DNA of 20,261 bases, taken from positions 1 to 20,261 of the IMG/VR virus record IMGVR_UViG_3300025687_000436, one strand, 5' to 3'. The position numbers and the translations under genes were made by a program. Source of the DNA: a virus. A model generated the notes under the pieces. It did not search any database. It was not told the origin of the DNA and saw only the letters and a program-made list of their open reading frames with translations. Below are positions 1-7,824 of this stretch, in pieces (the stretch's first letter is position 1; every line of letters begins with the position of its first letter).

Positions 1-9
1 GAACACGAA

Positions 10-270
10 ATGGTTTGGAGTCGTTCTAAAACTACAACACGTGGCGGCAAAGCAAAATTAAAATGGCGTTGCACTTCTGGTAAGCGTAAAGGACGTATTG
101 TTCCTTCTGTTTCAGATTGCGATAAGCCAATTGACGTAGCCAAGCGTGAAAAAATGAAGCGCACAAGAGCACAAACTTACAAACAACAAGCCCGCAGAAG
201 CGAGCGTTCTAAAAAAATCAATACAGCAAGCAGACTAATACGTGCTTTAAACAAAGCACGTAAAGGTTGA
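10..270 (+). CDS. Small basic protein of unknown function, possibly cut at the 5' edge
   Basis: An 86-residue reading frame very rich in Lys and Arg, with two cysteines (about residues 21 and 37) and a run of charged helix-forming residues in the C-terminal half that suggests nucleic-acid binding. The three codons before the ATG are also open and reach the window edge, and no Shine-Dalgarno site is visible in the nine bases available, so the real start may lie upstream. The phrase KLKWRCTSG followed by a basic tail looks like a small protein I associate with marine T4-like phages, but I know no function for it. It ends just before the sigma70 promoter of the exonuclease gene. A virion core or DNA-compaction role is only a guess. 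Confidence 0.6.
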   Translation: MVWSRSKTTTRGGKAKLKWRCTSGKRKGRIVPSVSDCDKPIDVAKREKMKRTRAQTYKQQARRSERSKKINTASRLIRALNKARKG

Positions 271-295
271 CAACTACTCAACACTCTACTATAAT
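267..295 (+). promoter_or_regulatory. Consensus sigma70-type promoter before the exonuclease gene
   Basis: TTGACA at 267-272 and TATAAT at 290-295 are both exact consensus hexamers separated by exactly 17 bases. The predicted start, 7 nt after the -10 hexamer, is position 302, the A of the exonuclease ATG, so the transcript would be leaderless. This is the best host-type promoter in the window and would make the exonuclease an early gene beside late genes. Confidence 0.85.
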
Positions 296-301
296 ACCAC
301 T

Positions 302-826
302 ATGGACTTGATGTTGGACATAGAAACTTTGGGCTCTGACCCTGCTGCTGTAATTCTAAACATTGCAGCGTGTGCGTTTGATCCTTTTTCCGACACCATT
401 TACGACAAACACGCAATGTATCGTCGTATTGACACAGAGTCCCAACCTGATCGTGTTATTGAAGACTTAACTATTCAATGGTGGGCGCAACAAGGCGAAT
501 TAGCACAGGAAGAAGCATTTGGCGAAAAGGATCGTGTTCCGTTAAAAGACGCACTAGAAGAACTTAAAGGGCTAATGTGGCATGCTGAACGTATTTGGGC
601 TAACGGTATTGCGTTTGATATGACTATTATCGAACACGCATTTAAGAGTTATGATATGCCGATTCCGTGGCAGTATTACAAAGTAATGGACGCTCGCACG
701 GTATACAAAATGAGCCCAGACCGTGAAAAGTTAGGTAATAGCCATCACGCTTTTGAAGATGTTATACTACAAATTGGATTGCTACAACGTACACTTAACA
801 AGTTAAACGTTAAAAGTCTCGCATAA
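302..826 (+). CDS. DnaQ-like (DEDDh) 3'-5' exonuclease, DexA-like
   Basis: A 174-residue protein with the RNase-H-fold exonuclease motifs in order: Exo I as DIETLG (Asp6, Glu8), Exo II as ANGIAFD (Asp106), and Exo III as HHAFED (His148/149, Asp153), giving the DEDDh metal-binding set. Single-domain proteins of this kind in T4-like phages resemble exonuclease DexA and the small exoribonuclease-like DEDD family; they degrade DNA or RNA from the 3' end in the cytoplasm. The substrate cannot be told from the sequence. The start is fixed by the ATG directly after a perfect sigma70 promoter; there is no Shine-Dalgarno site. The 3' end overlaps the convergent minus-strand gene by 17 nt, so the two transcripts are complementary at their ends. 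Confidence 0.85.
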   Translation: MDLMLDIETLGSDPAAVILNIAACAFDPFSDTIYDKHAMYRRIDTESQPDRVIEDLTIQWWAQQGELAQEEAFGEKDRVPLKDALEELKGLMWHAERIWANGIAFDMTIIEHAFKSYDMPIPWQYYKVMDARTVYKMSPDREKLGNSHHAFEDVILQIGLLQRTLNKLNVKSLA

Positions 827-1157
827 GATCGCCTTGCTTCCAAGGCAGTTCTTGCTTATCAATTTCAACCACACAATTTAAACAAACGCTACGCAGATTT
901 GTAATCGTAGCATCGTTTAAATCGCCATTAACATGAAACACTACTATTTGTGATGGATACTTGGCTCGAAACCCACATCTGTCGCATGTAGTTTTTTGTT
1001 TATATCCTTTTTGCTTCCAGCGTGGAACATAAGGTTTCTTCCTTCTGTTAGTTCCGTTGCATTGATTACAGCGTGATCGATAGTGTGTTATACCGTCCTT
1101 AACATAATTTACAGCACAAGGTTGCTTTTCGCACACTGAACATAGCGGTCTTTCCAT
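810..1157 (-). CDS. Zinc-cluster protein with a degenerate HNH-like C-terminus
   Basis: A 115-residue protein read from the ATG at 1157. The frame stays open further upstream, but that extension has no zinc motif and no better start. Paired cysteines occur at C6/C9, C30/C33, C58/C61 and C92/C95, enough for two zinc sites. The C-terminal third has the outline of an HNH nuclease: His75 in FHVNGDLND, Asn87 in TNLRS, then CLNC. The usual Asp-His pair is replaced by Phe-His, so catalysis is uncertain. It could be a small nuclease or a zinc-dependent DNA- or RNA-binding regulator. It lies alone on the minus strand, convergent with the exonuclease and divergent from the tail sheath. On its own strand TAAATA ends one base before the ATG, a different spacing from the other genes here. 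Confidence 0.75.
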   Translation of the reverse strand: MERPLCSVCEKQPCAVNYVKDGITHYRSRCNQCNGTNRRKKPYVPRWKQKGYKQKTTCDRCGFRAKYPSQIVVFHVNGDLNDATITNLRSVCLNCVVEIDKQELPWKQGDLMRDF

Positions 1158-1218
1158 ATATTTACTTATATAAGGCCTTTGCCAAGGTCGTATAAACCGC
1201 TGATTTAATGTGAAACTA

Positions 1219-1225
1219 ATAAATA
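1219..1225 (+). promoter_or_regulatory. T4-type late promoter for the tail sheath
   Basis: ATAAATA at 1219-1225 matches the core of the T4 late promoter (TATAAATA, read by the gp55 sigma factor). By T4 spacing transcription starts near 1231, leaving a leader of about 29 nt that carries GAGGA at 1247-1251, 8 nt before the sheath ATG. Confidence 0.8.
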
Positions 1226-1259
1226 GATATAACAACAAATTATTGTGAGGACAATCAAT

Positions 1260-4200
1260 ATGGCACTAGTTTCACCAGGCGTTGAAGTTTCAATTATCGA
1301 TGAAAGCGCATACCGCTCGTCTGCTACAAATAGCGTTCCTTTTATTCTAATTGCTACAGCACAGAATAAAGTTAACGCAGCAGGCACAGGAGTTGCTGCT
1401 GGCACATTAGCTTCAAACGCTAACGCTACTTATCTCATCACAAGTCAAAGAGAACTTGTGAATACTTTTGGTAATCCATTCTTCTATAACACAACCGCTG
1501 GTACTCCAATCAACGGTTATGAATTAAATGAATATGGCTTACTAGCTGCTTATTCAGTACTAGGTGTTAGCAACCGCGCTTATATTCAGCGTGTCGATGT
1601 TGACTTAGCTGAACTAGCTGCTAGTCTATCACGCCCAACTGGCAACCCAGACAACGGTACTTGGTGGTTAGATACCTTATCAACACAATGGGGTATTTTT
1701 GAATGGAGCTCATCGACAGCAACATTCACTAACAAAACACCATTGGTTATTACTAACTCTAGCGACTTAACCGCTGGTGTTCCTAAAGATTCTCTAGGAA
1801 CAATTGGTAGTTACGCTGTTGTTGCTACAAATGTAAACAATCCAATTTACTATAAGAATTCAAGTAACGATTGGGTACTAATTGGCTCAGATGATTGGAA
1901 AGCAAGTTTAAATACAATTTTAGGATCTACCAGCTCGCCAACTGTAACAGCAGGTAATAGTATTGTTATTAACGGTACTACAATCAGCCTAACTGGAACA
2001 ACACTTGCAACTACCGTTGATGATATCAACGGTGCTGCTATTACAGGCGTTACCGCTTCGGCAGTAAGCAGTAAACTAGCAATTCATGTTGAAACTGGTG
2101 CAGGCGATGACTTGAGTTCAGAAGATATTAGCGTTACTATTGCTAATGGTTCAGGTACTCCGCTAGCTAGCTTAGGTATTACAGCAGGTACTTATTATGC
2201 TCCTGTATTGCAACAATCAGCACATACATCAATTCCACGTTGGAGAAGCACAGATTCTGTACCGCGTCCAACTGGATCAGTATGGATTAAGACAACTAAC
2301 GTTAACCTAGGTACTAGCCTAGCAGTTAAAAAATACGACAGCACCATTGGTAGCTTTGTATCGCAGAGTTGCCCAGTGTATGCTAACGACGAAACTGCTA
2401 ACTACGGGTTAGATCCAAGCAATGGTGGTAGTGCATTAGCAGTTGGTGCAACTTATGCACGTTACGATATTAACGAAAATAATACTGCAACATTAAAACT
2501 ATTCCAACGTCAAGCAAGCGGTTCTACTGCAATCGTTGGTAACACAACTAGCCCAACTTTTACTTCAGCTGAAACATTTACTATTAGTGCAAGTGTTAAG
2601 GGTAGTTCAACAATGACAAGCCCTGTTACTGCTACATTAGCAGGTACTGGTGCAGCAGACTTTGTTGCAGCATTCTTAGCAGCAGGCGTAGCAAATACTT
2701 CTGCTGAAGTTTTAACAACAGGTGCTATCCGTATTACTCATACACAAGGTGGTGTAATTCACCTAGTTGATGCGACAGGTACTCCTGTTGCCGATGCTGG
2801 TTTTGCAACAACTGTTGATGGTATTACTACACGTGTTGTTGACGGTGCTAACGAAGGTATTATTTTAAGTAACTGGATTCCAATGGAAGACCCAGACGGT
2901 ACTTCATACTCAGCTAATAGCACTGCTCCAGGACAAGATCCAACAGACGGTACTTATTGGTATTACAGCACAATCAACGAAGTTGATATTATGATCCACG
3001 ATGGCAGTAACTGGAAAGGTTATTTAAACGTTTCTAATGATGTTCGTGGGTTTGATCTAACAGCAACTGATCCAGCAGGTCCGCAGATTTCTGCTAGCGC
3101 ACCTACTACACAATCAGACGATACAGCACTTGTATATGGTGACTTGTGGATCGACAGCTCGGATCTAGAAAACTATCCAATGATTAAGCGTTGGGAAGCA
3201 GTTGATGGAGTTGATCAATGGGTATCAATTGATAACACAGATAGCACAACTGAAAACGGTGTTGTATTTGGCGACGCTCGCTGGGGTACAGCAGGAACAA
3301 TTGATCCTATTACAGATAGCATTCCAACTATTGCTAGCTTACTATCTAGTAACTATCTAGATCTCGATGCACCAGAAGCTGCTAACTATCCAGCAGGTAC
3401 ATTATTGTTTAATACACGTCGTTCAGGTTACAACGTTAAGCAGTTTGTACTAAATCACTTTAACGCAACTGATTACCCAGGCGAAACTCTACCAACAGAA
3501 ACTAACTGCTGGGTAAGTGCATCTGGTAACAAGAATGATGGCTCAATGTATGCAGGTCGTCAAGCACAGCGTCGTATTGTTACTCGTGCAATGCAAAGCG
3601 GTGTAGATGCTAATACAGAGATTCGCGAAGAACAGCGTGTGTTTAACATTATTGCTGCTCCAGGTTATCCGGAATTAATTCCAAACTTGGTATCTCTAAA
3701 CAACGATCGTAATAATACTGGTTTCGTTGTAGGCGACACTCCGCTACGTTTAGATGACTCAGGTGCAAGCCTAATTGACTGGGCAACTAATAACTCAGGT
3801 AATGGTTTAAGCACAGGCGATGGTTTAGCAGTAGCTGATAGTTACTTAGGCGTTTTCTATCCATCAGGACAGACTAATGACCTAAGTGGCAACACAGTAG
3901 TTGTTCCAGCATCGCATATGATGATTCGCACATTGGTACGTAATGACGAAATTGGTTACCCATGGTTAGCACCAGCAGGCACACGCCGTGGTACAATTGA
4001 TAACGTCAGCTCGTTAGGATATGTAAATGCACAAACTGGTGCGTTTGTACAAATTGCTAACCGTTCAGCAGTACGTGACACACTATACGAAAATAATGTT
4101 AACCCATTAACCTTTATTCCAGGTACTGGTCTAGTTAACTATGGTAACAAGACTACACTTAGCGGTACAGCATTAGATCGCATTAACGTTGCACGTTTAG

Positions 4201-4496
4201 TAGCATTTGTACGTGATCAAGTTGAATCGATCGCTAAAGGATTCATCTTTGAACCAAACGACAAGCTAACACGCGACGAAATCAAGAACCAGATTGAAGG
4301 TTTAATGAATGACCTAATCGCAAAACGTGGTATTTACGATTATCTAGTTGTGTGTGATGAATCAAACAACACAGCAGCACGTATTGATCGTAATGAGCTA
4401 TATGTTGACATTGCTATTGAACCAGTTAAGGCAGTCGAATACGTCTATATTCCAGTACGTATTAAGAACACCGGTTCTATTGCAGCAGGCTTATAA
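1260..4496 (+). CDS. 18: Tail sheath protein (gp18), greatly enlarged
   Basis: Contractile tail sheath subunit that polymerises around the tail tube and contracts during infection. The start MALVSPGVEV and the C-terminal part (about residues 690-1078, with EPNDKLTRDEIKNQIEG and the final YVYIPVRIKNTGS) are characteristic of T4-like sheaths. ATG 1260 is chosen over an in-frame GTG at 1245 because GAGGA lies 8 nt before it. At 1078 aa it is far longer than T4 gp18 (659 aa). The extra sequence, about residues 121-750, has Trp/Gly-rich modules near 133-160, 339-367, 564-588, 627-657 and more weakly 712-755. Between them are two stretches (about 230-312 and 436-517) resembling the IN motif of flagellar hook and filament proteins. 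These probably form domains on the sheath exterior. It has its own late promoter and ends at a strong terminator. Confidence 0.93.
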   Translation: MALVSPGVEVSIIDESAYRSSATNSVPFILIATAQNKVNAAGTGVAAGTLASNANATYLITSQRELVNTFGNPFFYNTTAGTPINGYELNEYGLLAAYSVLGVSNRAYIQRVDVDLAELAASLSRPTGNPDNGTWWLDTLSTQWGIFEWSSSTATFTNKTPLVITNSSDLTAGVPKDSLGTIGSYAVVATNVNNPIYYKNSSNDWVLIGSDDWKASLNTILGSTSSPTVTAGNSIVINGTTISLTGTTLATTVDDINGAAITGVTASAVSSKLAIHVETGAGDDLSSEDISVTIANGSGTPLASLGITAGTYYAPVLQQSAHTSIPRWRSTDSVPRPTGSVWIKTTNVNLGTSLAVKKYDSTIGSFVSQSCPVYANDETANYGLDPSNGGSALAVGATYARYDINENNTATLKLFQRQASGSTAIVGNTTSPTFTSAETFTISASVKGSSTMTSPVTATLAGTGAADFVAAFLAAGVANTSAEVLTTGAIRITHTQGGVIHLVDATGTPVADAGFATTVDGITTRVVDGANEGIILSNWIPMEDPDGTSYSANSTAPGQDPTDGTYWYYSTINEVDIMIHDGSNWKGYLNVSNDVRGFDLTATDPAGPQISASAPTTQSDDTALVYGDLWIDSSDLENYPMIKRWEAVDGVDQWVSIDNTDSTTENGVVFGDARWGTAGTIDPITDSIPTIASLLSSNYLDLDAPEAANYPAGTLLFNTRRSGYNVKQFVLNHFNATDYPGETLPTETNCWVSASGNKNDGSMYAGRQAQRRIVTRAMQSGVDANTEIREEQRVFNIIAAPGYPELIPNLVSLNNDRNNTGFVVGDTPLRLDDSGASLIDWATNNSGNGLSTGDGLAVADSYLGVFYPSGQTNDLSGNTVVVPASHMMIRTLVRNDEIGYPWLAPAGTRRGTIDNVSSLGYVNAQTGAFVQIANRSAVRDTLYENNVNPLTFIPGTGLVNYGNKTTLSGTALDRINVARLVAFVRDQVESIAKGFIFEPNDKLTRDEIKNQIEGLMNDLIAKRGIYDYLVVCDESNNTAARIDRNELYVDIAIEPVKAVEYVYIPVRIKNTGSIAAGL

Positions 4497-4524
4497 AAAG
4501 TAGATCATTCTTTCTACTAACTTC

Positions 4525-4553
4525 AAGGGGGTCTTAATTGACCCCCTTTTTTT
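4525..4553 (+). terminator. Rho-independent terminator after the tail sheath
   Basis: A perfect 9-bp stem (AAGGGGGTC at 4525-4533 with GACCCCCTT at 4540-4548), loop TTAATT, and a T run to 4553. It lies 28 nt past the sheath stop and just before the next late promoter, so sheath and tube levels are set independently. Confidence 0.93.
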
Positions 4554-4568
4554 GCCTCCTGGTTCAGG

Positions 4569-4575
4569 ATAAATA
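4569..4575 (+). promoter_or_regulatory. T4-type late promoter for the tail tube operon
   Basis: ATAAATA at 4569-4575 gives a predicted start near 4581 and a leader of about 27 nt with AGGAG at 4594-4598, 9 nt before the tube ATG at 4608. It is the only promoter seen before the gp19 to gp4 run, apart from read-through. Confidence 0.8.
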
Positions 4576-4607
4576 ATAACATATAAACTTATTAGGAGAA
4601 ACATAAT

Positions 4608-5225
4608 ATGGCGGTTTCATCATTAACTAGAATGACAGTACCTTTAGCGAGTGATCAATCATCCTCGACTCAAGGTCTATTAATGCCAAAGCTAAAATAT
4701 CGCTTTCGCATTATTTTTGAAAACTTTGGTGTATCAACACCACGTACAGAACTAACAAAACAAGTAATTGACTTTGCTCGCCCAAGCGTAAGTTTTGATG
4801 ATATTACAATCGATATCTACAACTCAAAAGTACGCATGGCTGGTAAGCATTCTTGGGAAGATACTACAGTTAATTTACGTGACGATGCTGCTGGCAACGT
4901 TTCTAAATTAGTTGGCGAACAGCTACAGAAACAATTTGACTTTATGGAAATGAGTTCAGCTGCTTCTGGTATTGACTACAAGTTCATTACACGTTGTGAA
5001 ATCTTAGATGGTGGCAATGGTGCTAACGAAGCAAACGTACTAGAAACTTGGGAACTATATGGTTGCTATCTAACCAGCGTTAACTACAACGATTTAGCAT
5101 ATAGCGAAAGTGCTCCTGTTACAATGGGATTAAACATCCGCTTTGATAACGCACTACAAACTCCGCTAGAAAGTGGTTTAGGTACAAATGTAGGACGTAC
5201 ATTAGGTTCAGTAGTTACTGGTTAA
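4608..5225 (+). CDS. 19: Tail tube protein (gp19)
   Basis: Subunit of the inner tail tube, through which DNA passes. The 205-residue protein has the T4-like gp19 layout: a short N-terminal arm, the beta-rich core starting at KLKYRFRIIFENFG, the segment VSFDDITIDIYNSKVRMAGKHSW, and a C-terminal part with ETWELYGCYLTSVNYNDLAYS. It is somewhat longer than T4 gp19 (163 aa). Its position directly after the sheath gene is the usual T4-like order. It has its own late promoter and a good Shine-Dalgarno site, consistent with a need for many copies, and is followed 6 nt later by a second tube-like gene. Confidence 0.93.
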   Translation: MAVSSLTRMTVPLASDQSSSTQGLLMPKLKYRFRIIFENFGVSTPRTELTKQVIDFARPSVSFDDITIDIYNSKVRMAGKHSWEDTTVNLRDDAAGNVSKLVGEQLQKQFDFMEMSSAASGIDYKFITRCEILDGGNGANEANVLETWELYGCYLTSVNYNDLAYSESAPVTMGLNIRFDNALQTPLESGLGTNVGRTLGSVVTG

Positions 5226-5231
5226 TAAACA

Positions 5232-6515
5232 ATGGGATTTGGTAGCACACTTAGTAATTTACTAAGTGGTTCTGGCAGTGGTTTTGTACAAGGACTATTT
5301 GGCAGCGACTACTTAAAGGATTATAAGCACGCAAGTAAAACGTTCTTGTCGGACGGATATGCACTTGCGCCGCAAACCAAATACCTATTCCACGTTTATT
5401 TTACAATAAACACTGATGTGATTCCTGGTTTAGCTCAGGCCTTAGGGTCCTCGGCTACTGATAGAGCTACTATTGGTATGATGGTCAAAACCGCCGACTT
5501 GCCGCGGTTCAATATTGAAACATCTGAGCTAAACCAGTACAATCGCAAACGTCATATACAAACTAAAATTGAATACTCGCCGTTAAATATTTCGTTCCAC
5601 GACGACGGCAGTGATTTAGTACGCAGTATGTGGTATAATTATTATACCTATTACTTCTCTGACGCAAAACACAGTTATGATGGTATTGGTACAGACACCA
5701 GTACTGGTTTAAGTAATGGCCCGTTTGATTACAACCGCAGAGACATTTACGATAATTTACGTAGTGTTAATGAATGGGGTTATCAAGGAACTGGGCCAAG
5801 CGATTATAAACCAAATTTCTTTAAAGACATTAAGATATACGGCCTTAACAGAGGCAACTTTGTACAGTACACATTAATTAATCCTACTATCATTGAATGG
5901 GCACATGACCAATTTGATTATTCAAATGGCGGTGGCACAATGACTAATCAAATGACTATTAAGTACGAAACAGTTAAGTATCAACGTGGTCAAGTTAAAG
6001 GCGGTGCTGTACGTGGGTTTGCAGACGGCGCAATGTACGATACAGAGCCAAGTAAACTTTCAAAGCCTGGATCAACTAATACAATATTTGGCCAAGGTGG
6101 ATTGATTGATGCAGGCGCTGACATTATTAGTGACTTGCAAAATGGTAATATCTTAGGTGCTGCATTAACAGCAGGTACGGCTTGGAATACATATAAAGAT
6201 TCTGACTTAGGAAGTATGTTTGCAGAAGAAGGTGTTGCACAAGTTGGTCTTGCAGCAGTAACAGCATTAAACAACCAAAATGTACAAAATGCAGTTAGTA
6301 ATTTTGTTTTTCCAAAAGCAGAAGGCGCAACAAATAGTGTGCCTCAAGTAACGCAGACTATAACTAGTAATAACGGATACACAAGTTCAACAAATTGGGT
6401 TAATCCTAATACAGGTTCAACCTGGGTTAATCCTAATGATGCACAACCAAAAGCTAATCGTCCAACTGATGTATCTAGCAATGGTAGTGTAAGTAATTAC
6501 TTCTGGGAAGAATAA
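5232..6515 (+). CDS. Tube-fold-like virion protein of marine T4-like phages
   Basis: A 427-residue protein. The N-terminal two thirds (about 30-260) contain TKYLFHVYFTIN, a middle segment with VKTADLPRFNIET and IEYSPLNISFHDD, and NPTIIEWAHDQFDYS. Phrases of this kind occur in a family common in marine T4-like phages, and their order resembles gp19-type tube folds. That suggests a tail tube initiator, terminator or tube-associated component comparable to T4 gp54, gp48 or gp3; which one cannot be said. The last third is Ala/Gly/Asn-rich and low in complexity, with a WVNPN direct repeat (15 identical bases at 6396-6410 and 6423-6437). There is no Shine-Dalgarno site and translation is probably coupled to gp19. 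The stop overlaps the next start by one base. Confidence 0.7.
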   Translation: MGFGSTLSNLLSGSGSGFVQGLFGSDYLKDYKHASKTFLSDGYALAPQTKYLFHVYFTINTDVIPGLAQALGSSATDRATIGMMVKTADLPRFNIETSELNQYNRKRHIQTKIEYSPLNISFHDDGSDLVRSMWYNYYTYYFSDAKHSYDGIGTDTSTGLSNGPFDYNRRDIYDNLRSVNEWGYQGTGPSDYKPNFFKDIKIYGLNRGNFVQYTLINPTIIEWAHDQFDYSNGGGTMTNQMTIKYETVKYQRGQVKGGAVRGFADGAMYDTEPSKLSKPGSTNTIFGQGGLIDAGADIISDLQNGNILGAALTAGTAWNTYKDSDLGSMFAEEGVAQVGLAAVTALNNQNVQNAVSNFVFPKAEGATNSVPQVTQTITSNNGYTSSTNWVNPNTGSTWVNPNDAQPKANRPTDVSSNGSVSNYFWEE

Positions 6516-6868
6516 TGGCAACTGTAAACATACAACGTTCGACTAATACTACAAAAATATACGATAAATTTTATAATGTAGAACTTGTTGTAAGTACATC
6601 TGAATACGATCTGGCAGTTTCTTTCTTTAAGAAAATGATGACTGACCCAGAGTTGGCTGAACAATTTGCTGCTAGTATTTTTCAAATTGCACGCGACACA
6701 GGAGTATCTGTGCAAACATATTTAGACAATCTTAAAGGTCAAAATGAAATGCAACTAACAATGAGTATGGCGTATTATTTAAATAGTACCCGCTCTAATT
6801 CAACATTGTTAGGTGTAGGACACGTTATTACTCCTGACTACTATGCTGCGAGAAACGTAGCAATCTAA
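6515..6868 (+). CDS. Small conserved virion-region protein, function unknown
   Basis: A 117-residue protein whose ATG shares its A with the stop codon of the preceding gene, implying coupled translation. The body looks helical, with FFKKMMTDPELAEQFAASIFQIARDTGVSV near the middle, and it ends with MAYYLNSTRS and TPDYYAARNVAI. I recognise this general pattern as a small protein found beside tail and head genes in marine T4-like phages, but no role is known to me. There is no signal peptide, membrane segment or cysteine. Position suggests a minor virion component or an assembly partner of the tube-like protein before it. Confidence 0.7.
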   Translation: MATVNIQRSTNTTKIYDKFYNVELVVSTSEYDLAVSFFKKMMTDPELAEQFAASIFQIARDTGVSVQTYLDNLKGQNEMQLTMSMAYYLNSTRSNSTLLGVGHVITPDYYAARNVAI

Positions 6869-6872
6869 TATA

Positions 6873-7301
6873 ATGGCCAAACCTAAATTCTCACAAGGAG
6901 TTTATGAAGTTCGCAACGCTAACAAATATGTAGGCAAAGGCAAACCTCGATACCGCAGTTCGTGGGAACTTGCCTTTATGAATTTCTGTGACAATAACGA
7001 ACACATATTACAATGGGCAAGTGAAAGCATTTCTATCCCATATAGACATCCATTAACAGGCAAGCAAACTATATATGTTCCTGATTTTTTTGTTGTTTAC
7101 AGAACTAAAAATAACAAACAAGTAGCAGAAGTTGTGGAAATCAAACCTAAAGGTCAGTCAATGCTAACTGAAAAGCAAAACGCACAGCAACGTGCTACGG
7201 TAGCAGTTAATTACGCCAAATGGGAAGCAGCACAGCACTGGTGTAAACGTCAAGGATTAATCTTCCGTGTAATTACTGAAGACCAAATCTTCCATCGCTA
7301 A
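6873..7301 (+). CDS. 4: Head completion protein, gp4-like, TnsA/PD-(D/E)xK nuclease fold
   Basis: In T4, gp4 (with gp2 and gp50) acts after DNA packaging to finish the head before tail joining. This 142-residue protein has the family signature SSWELAFMNFCDNN, then WASESISIPYRHPLTGK, IYVPDFFVVY and VVEIKPKG. Glu32, Asp71 (in VPDF) and Glu89-x-Lys91 fit the PD-(D/E)xK active site of TnsA-type endonucleases, so the nuclease centre looks intact. It starts 4 nt after the preceding stop without a clear Shine-Dalgarno site. Its stop codon TAA forms the first half of the TAAATA core that precedes gp16. Confidence 0.82.
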   Translation: MAKPKFSQGVYEVRNANKYVGKGKPRYRSSWELAFMNFCDNNEHILQWASESISIPYRHPLTGKQTIYVPDFFVVYRTKNNKQVAEVVEIKPKGQSMLTEKQNAQQRATVAVNYAKWEAAQHWCKRQGLIFRVITEDQIFHR

Positions 7302-7304
7302 ATA
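7299..7304 (+). promoter_or_regulatory. Late-type promoter core 5 nt before the gp16 start
   Basis: TAAATA overlaps the gp4-like stop codon (7299-7301) and ends exactly 5 nt before the gp16 ATG at 7310. With T4 late spacing the transcript would begin on the A of the ATG. The base before the core is C, not the A found in leadered promoters of this window. Confidence 0.6.
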
Positions 7305-7309
7305 TCTAT

Positions 7310-7798
7310 ATGACTAAAAAATTAGAAGCCTTATTTGATTTACCTACCTCAGATGACTCTGAATCAGAAGGTCTCGTTGAACAAGACACAGAAGAAACGT
7401 TTAATATACCGCAAACTTACGAAGGATACAGCAACCTAGAAAAGATTGATGCTGCATTACCTGCGGTTCGAGGATTAGAGGCAAGTGATAAGGAAATGGA
7501 TCAACTTGCTGAAATGGCAACTGGAACATATAAAGATTTGGTTGATCTAGGTATGAATGTAGAAGCACGTTTCAGTTCAGAAATATTCTCAGTGGCAGCA
7601 ACAATGCTTGGACACGCTATTACTGCTAAGACTGCTAAAATGAATAAAAAACTTAAAATGATTGATTTGCAGTTAAAGAAAGCAAAGTTAGATCAAGACA
7701 ACGGCGACGAAACCGGTGCAACTGCATCCGGGCATGTACTGGATCGCAACGAACTTCTCGACAAACTATTGAATCCAAATAAAAACAACGACGCATAA
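7310..7798 (+). CDS. 16: Terminase small subunit (gp16)
   Basis: DNA-recognition and regulatory subunit of the packaging motor, acting with gp17. The 162-residue length is close to T4 gp16 (164 aa). The N-terminal 60 residues are acidic and probably flexible. Residues 60-131 form long helices (KEMDQLAEMATGTYKDL, then VEARFSSEIFSVAATMLG and a Lys-rich coiled-coil-like stretch), matching the oligomerising core of T4-like small terminases. The tail is short and acidic with DRNELLDKLL. No Shine-Dalgarno site is present; the start sits 5 nt after a TAAATA core. Unusually, gp17 is not next to it but about 4.5 kb downstream. Confidence 0.82.
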   Translation: MTKKLEALFDLPTSDDSESEGLVEQDTEETFNIPQTYEGYSNLEKIDAALPAVRGLEASDKEMDQLAEMATGTYKDLVDLGMNVEARFSSEIFSVAATMLGHAITAKTAKMNKKLKMIDLQLKKAKLDQDNGDETGATASGHVLDRNELLDKLLNPNKNNDA

Positions 7799-7801
7799 AT
7801 A
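7795..7801 (+). promoter_or_regulatory. Late promoter overlapping the gp16 stop codon
   Basis: ATAAATA contains the gp16 stop TAA (7796-7798). T4 spacing places the transcript start near 7807, inside the 5' arm of the hairpin that follows. Confidence 0.75.
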
Positions 7802-7803
7802 CA

Positions 7804-7821
7804 CTTAACTCAGGAGTTAAG
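7804..7821 (+). promoter_or_regulatory. Inverted repeat covering the Shine-Dalgarno site
   Basis: CTTAACTC at 7804-7811 is perfectly complementary to GAGTTAAG at 7814-7821 with only AG between. The Shine-Dalgarno AGGAG (7812-7816) lies in the loop and 3' arm, 8 nt before the ATG at 7825. Read-through RNA from gp16 could hide this site, whereas RNA from the promoter at 7795-7801 would lack the outer part of the 5' arm. This resembles the known arrangement before T4 gene e (lysozyme). Confidence 0.65.
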
Positions 7822-7824
7822 TAA

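Noticed and set aside
1245-1259. GTG at 1245 as the sheath start.
   Set aside because: It overlaps the Shine-Dalgarno GAGGA that serves ATG 1260, and the family begins MALVSPGVEV-like.
5584-5589. TAAATA inside the tube-like gene as another late promoter.
   Set aside because: It is within coding sequence, not near a start, and in AT-rich DNA about one such hexamer per kilobase is expected by chance.
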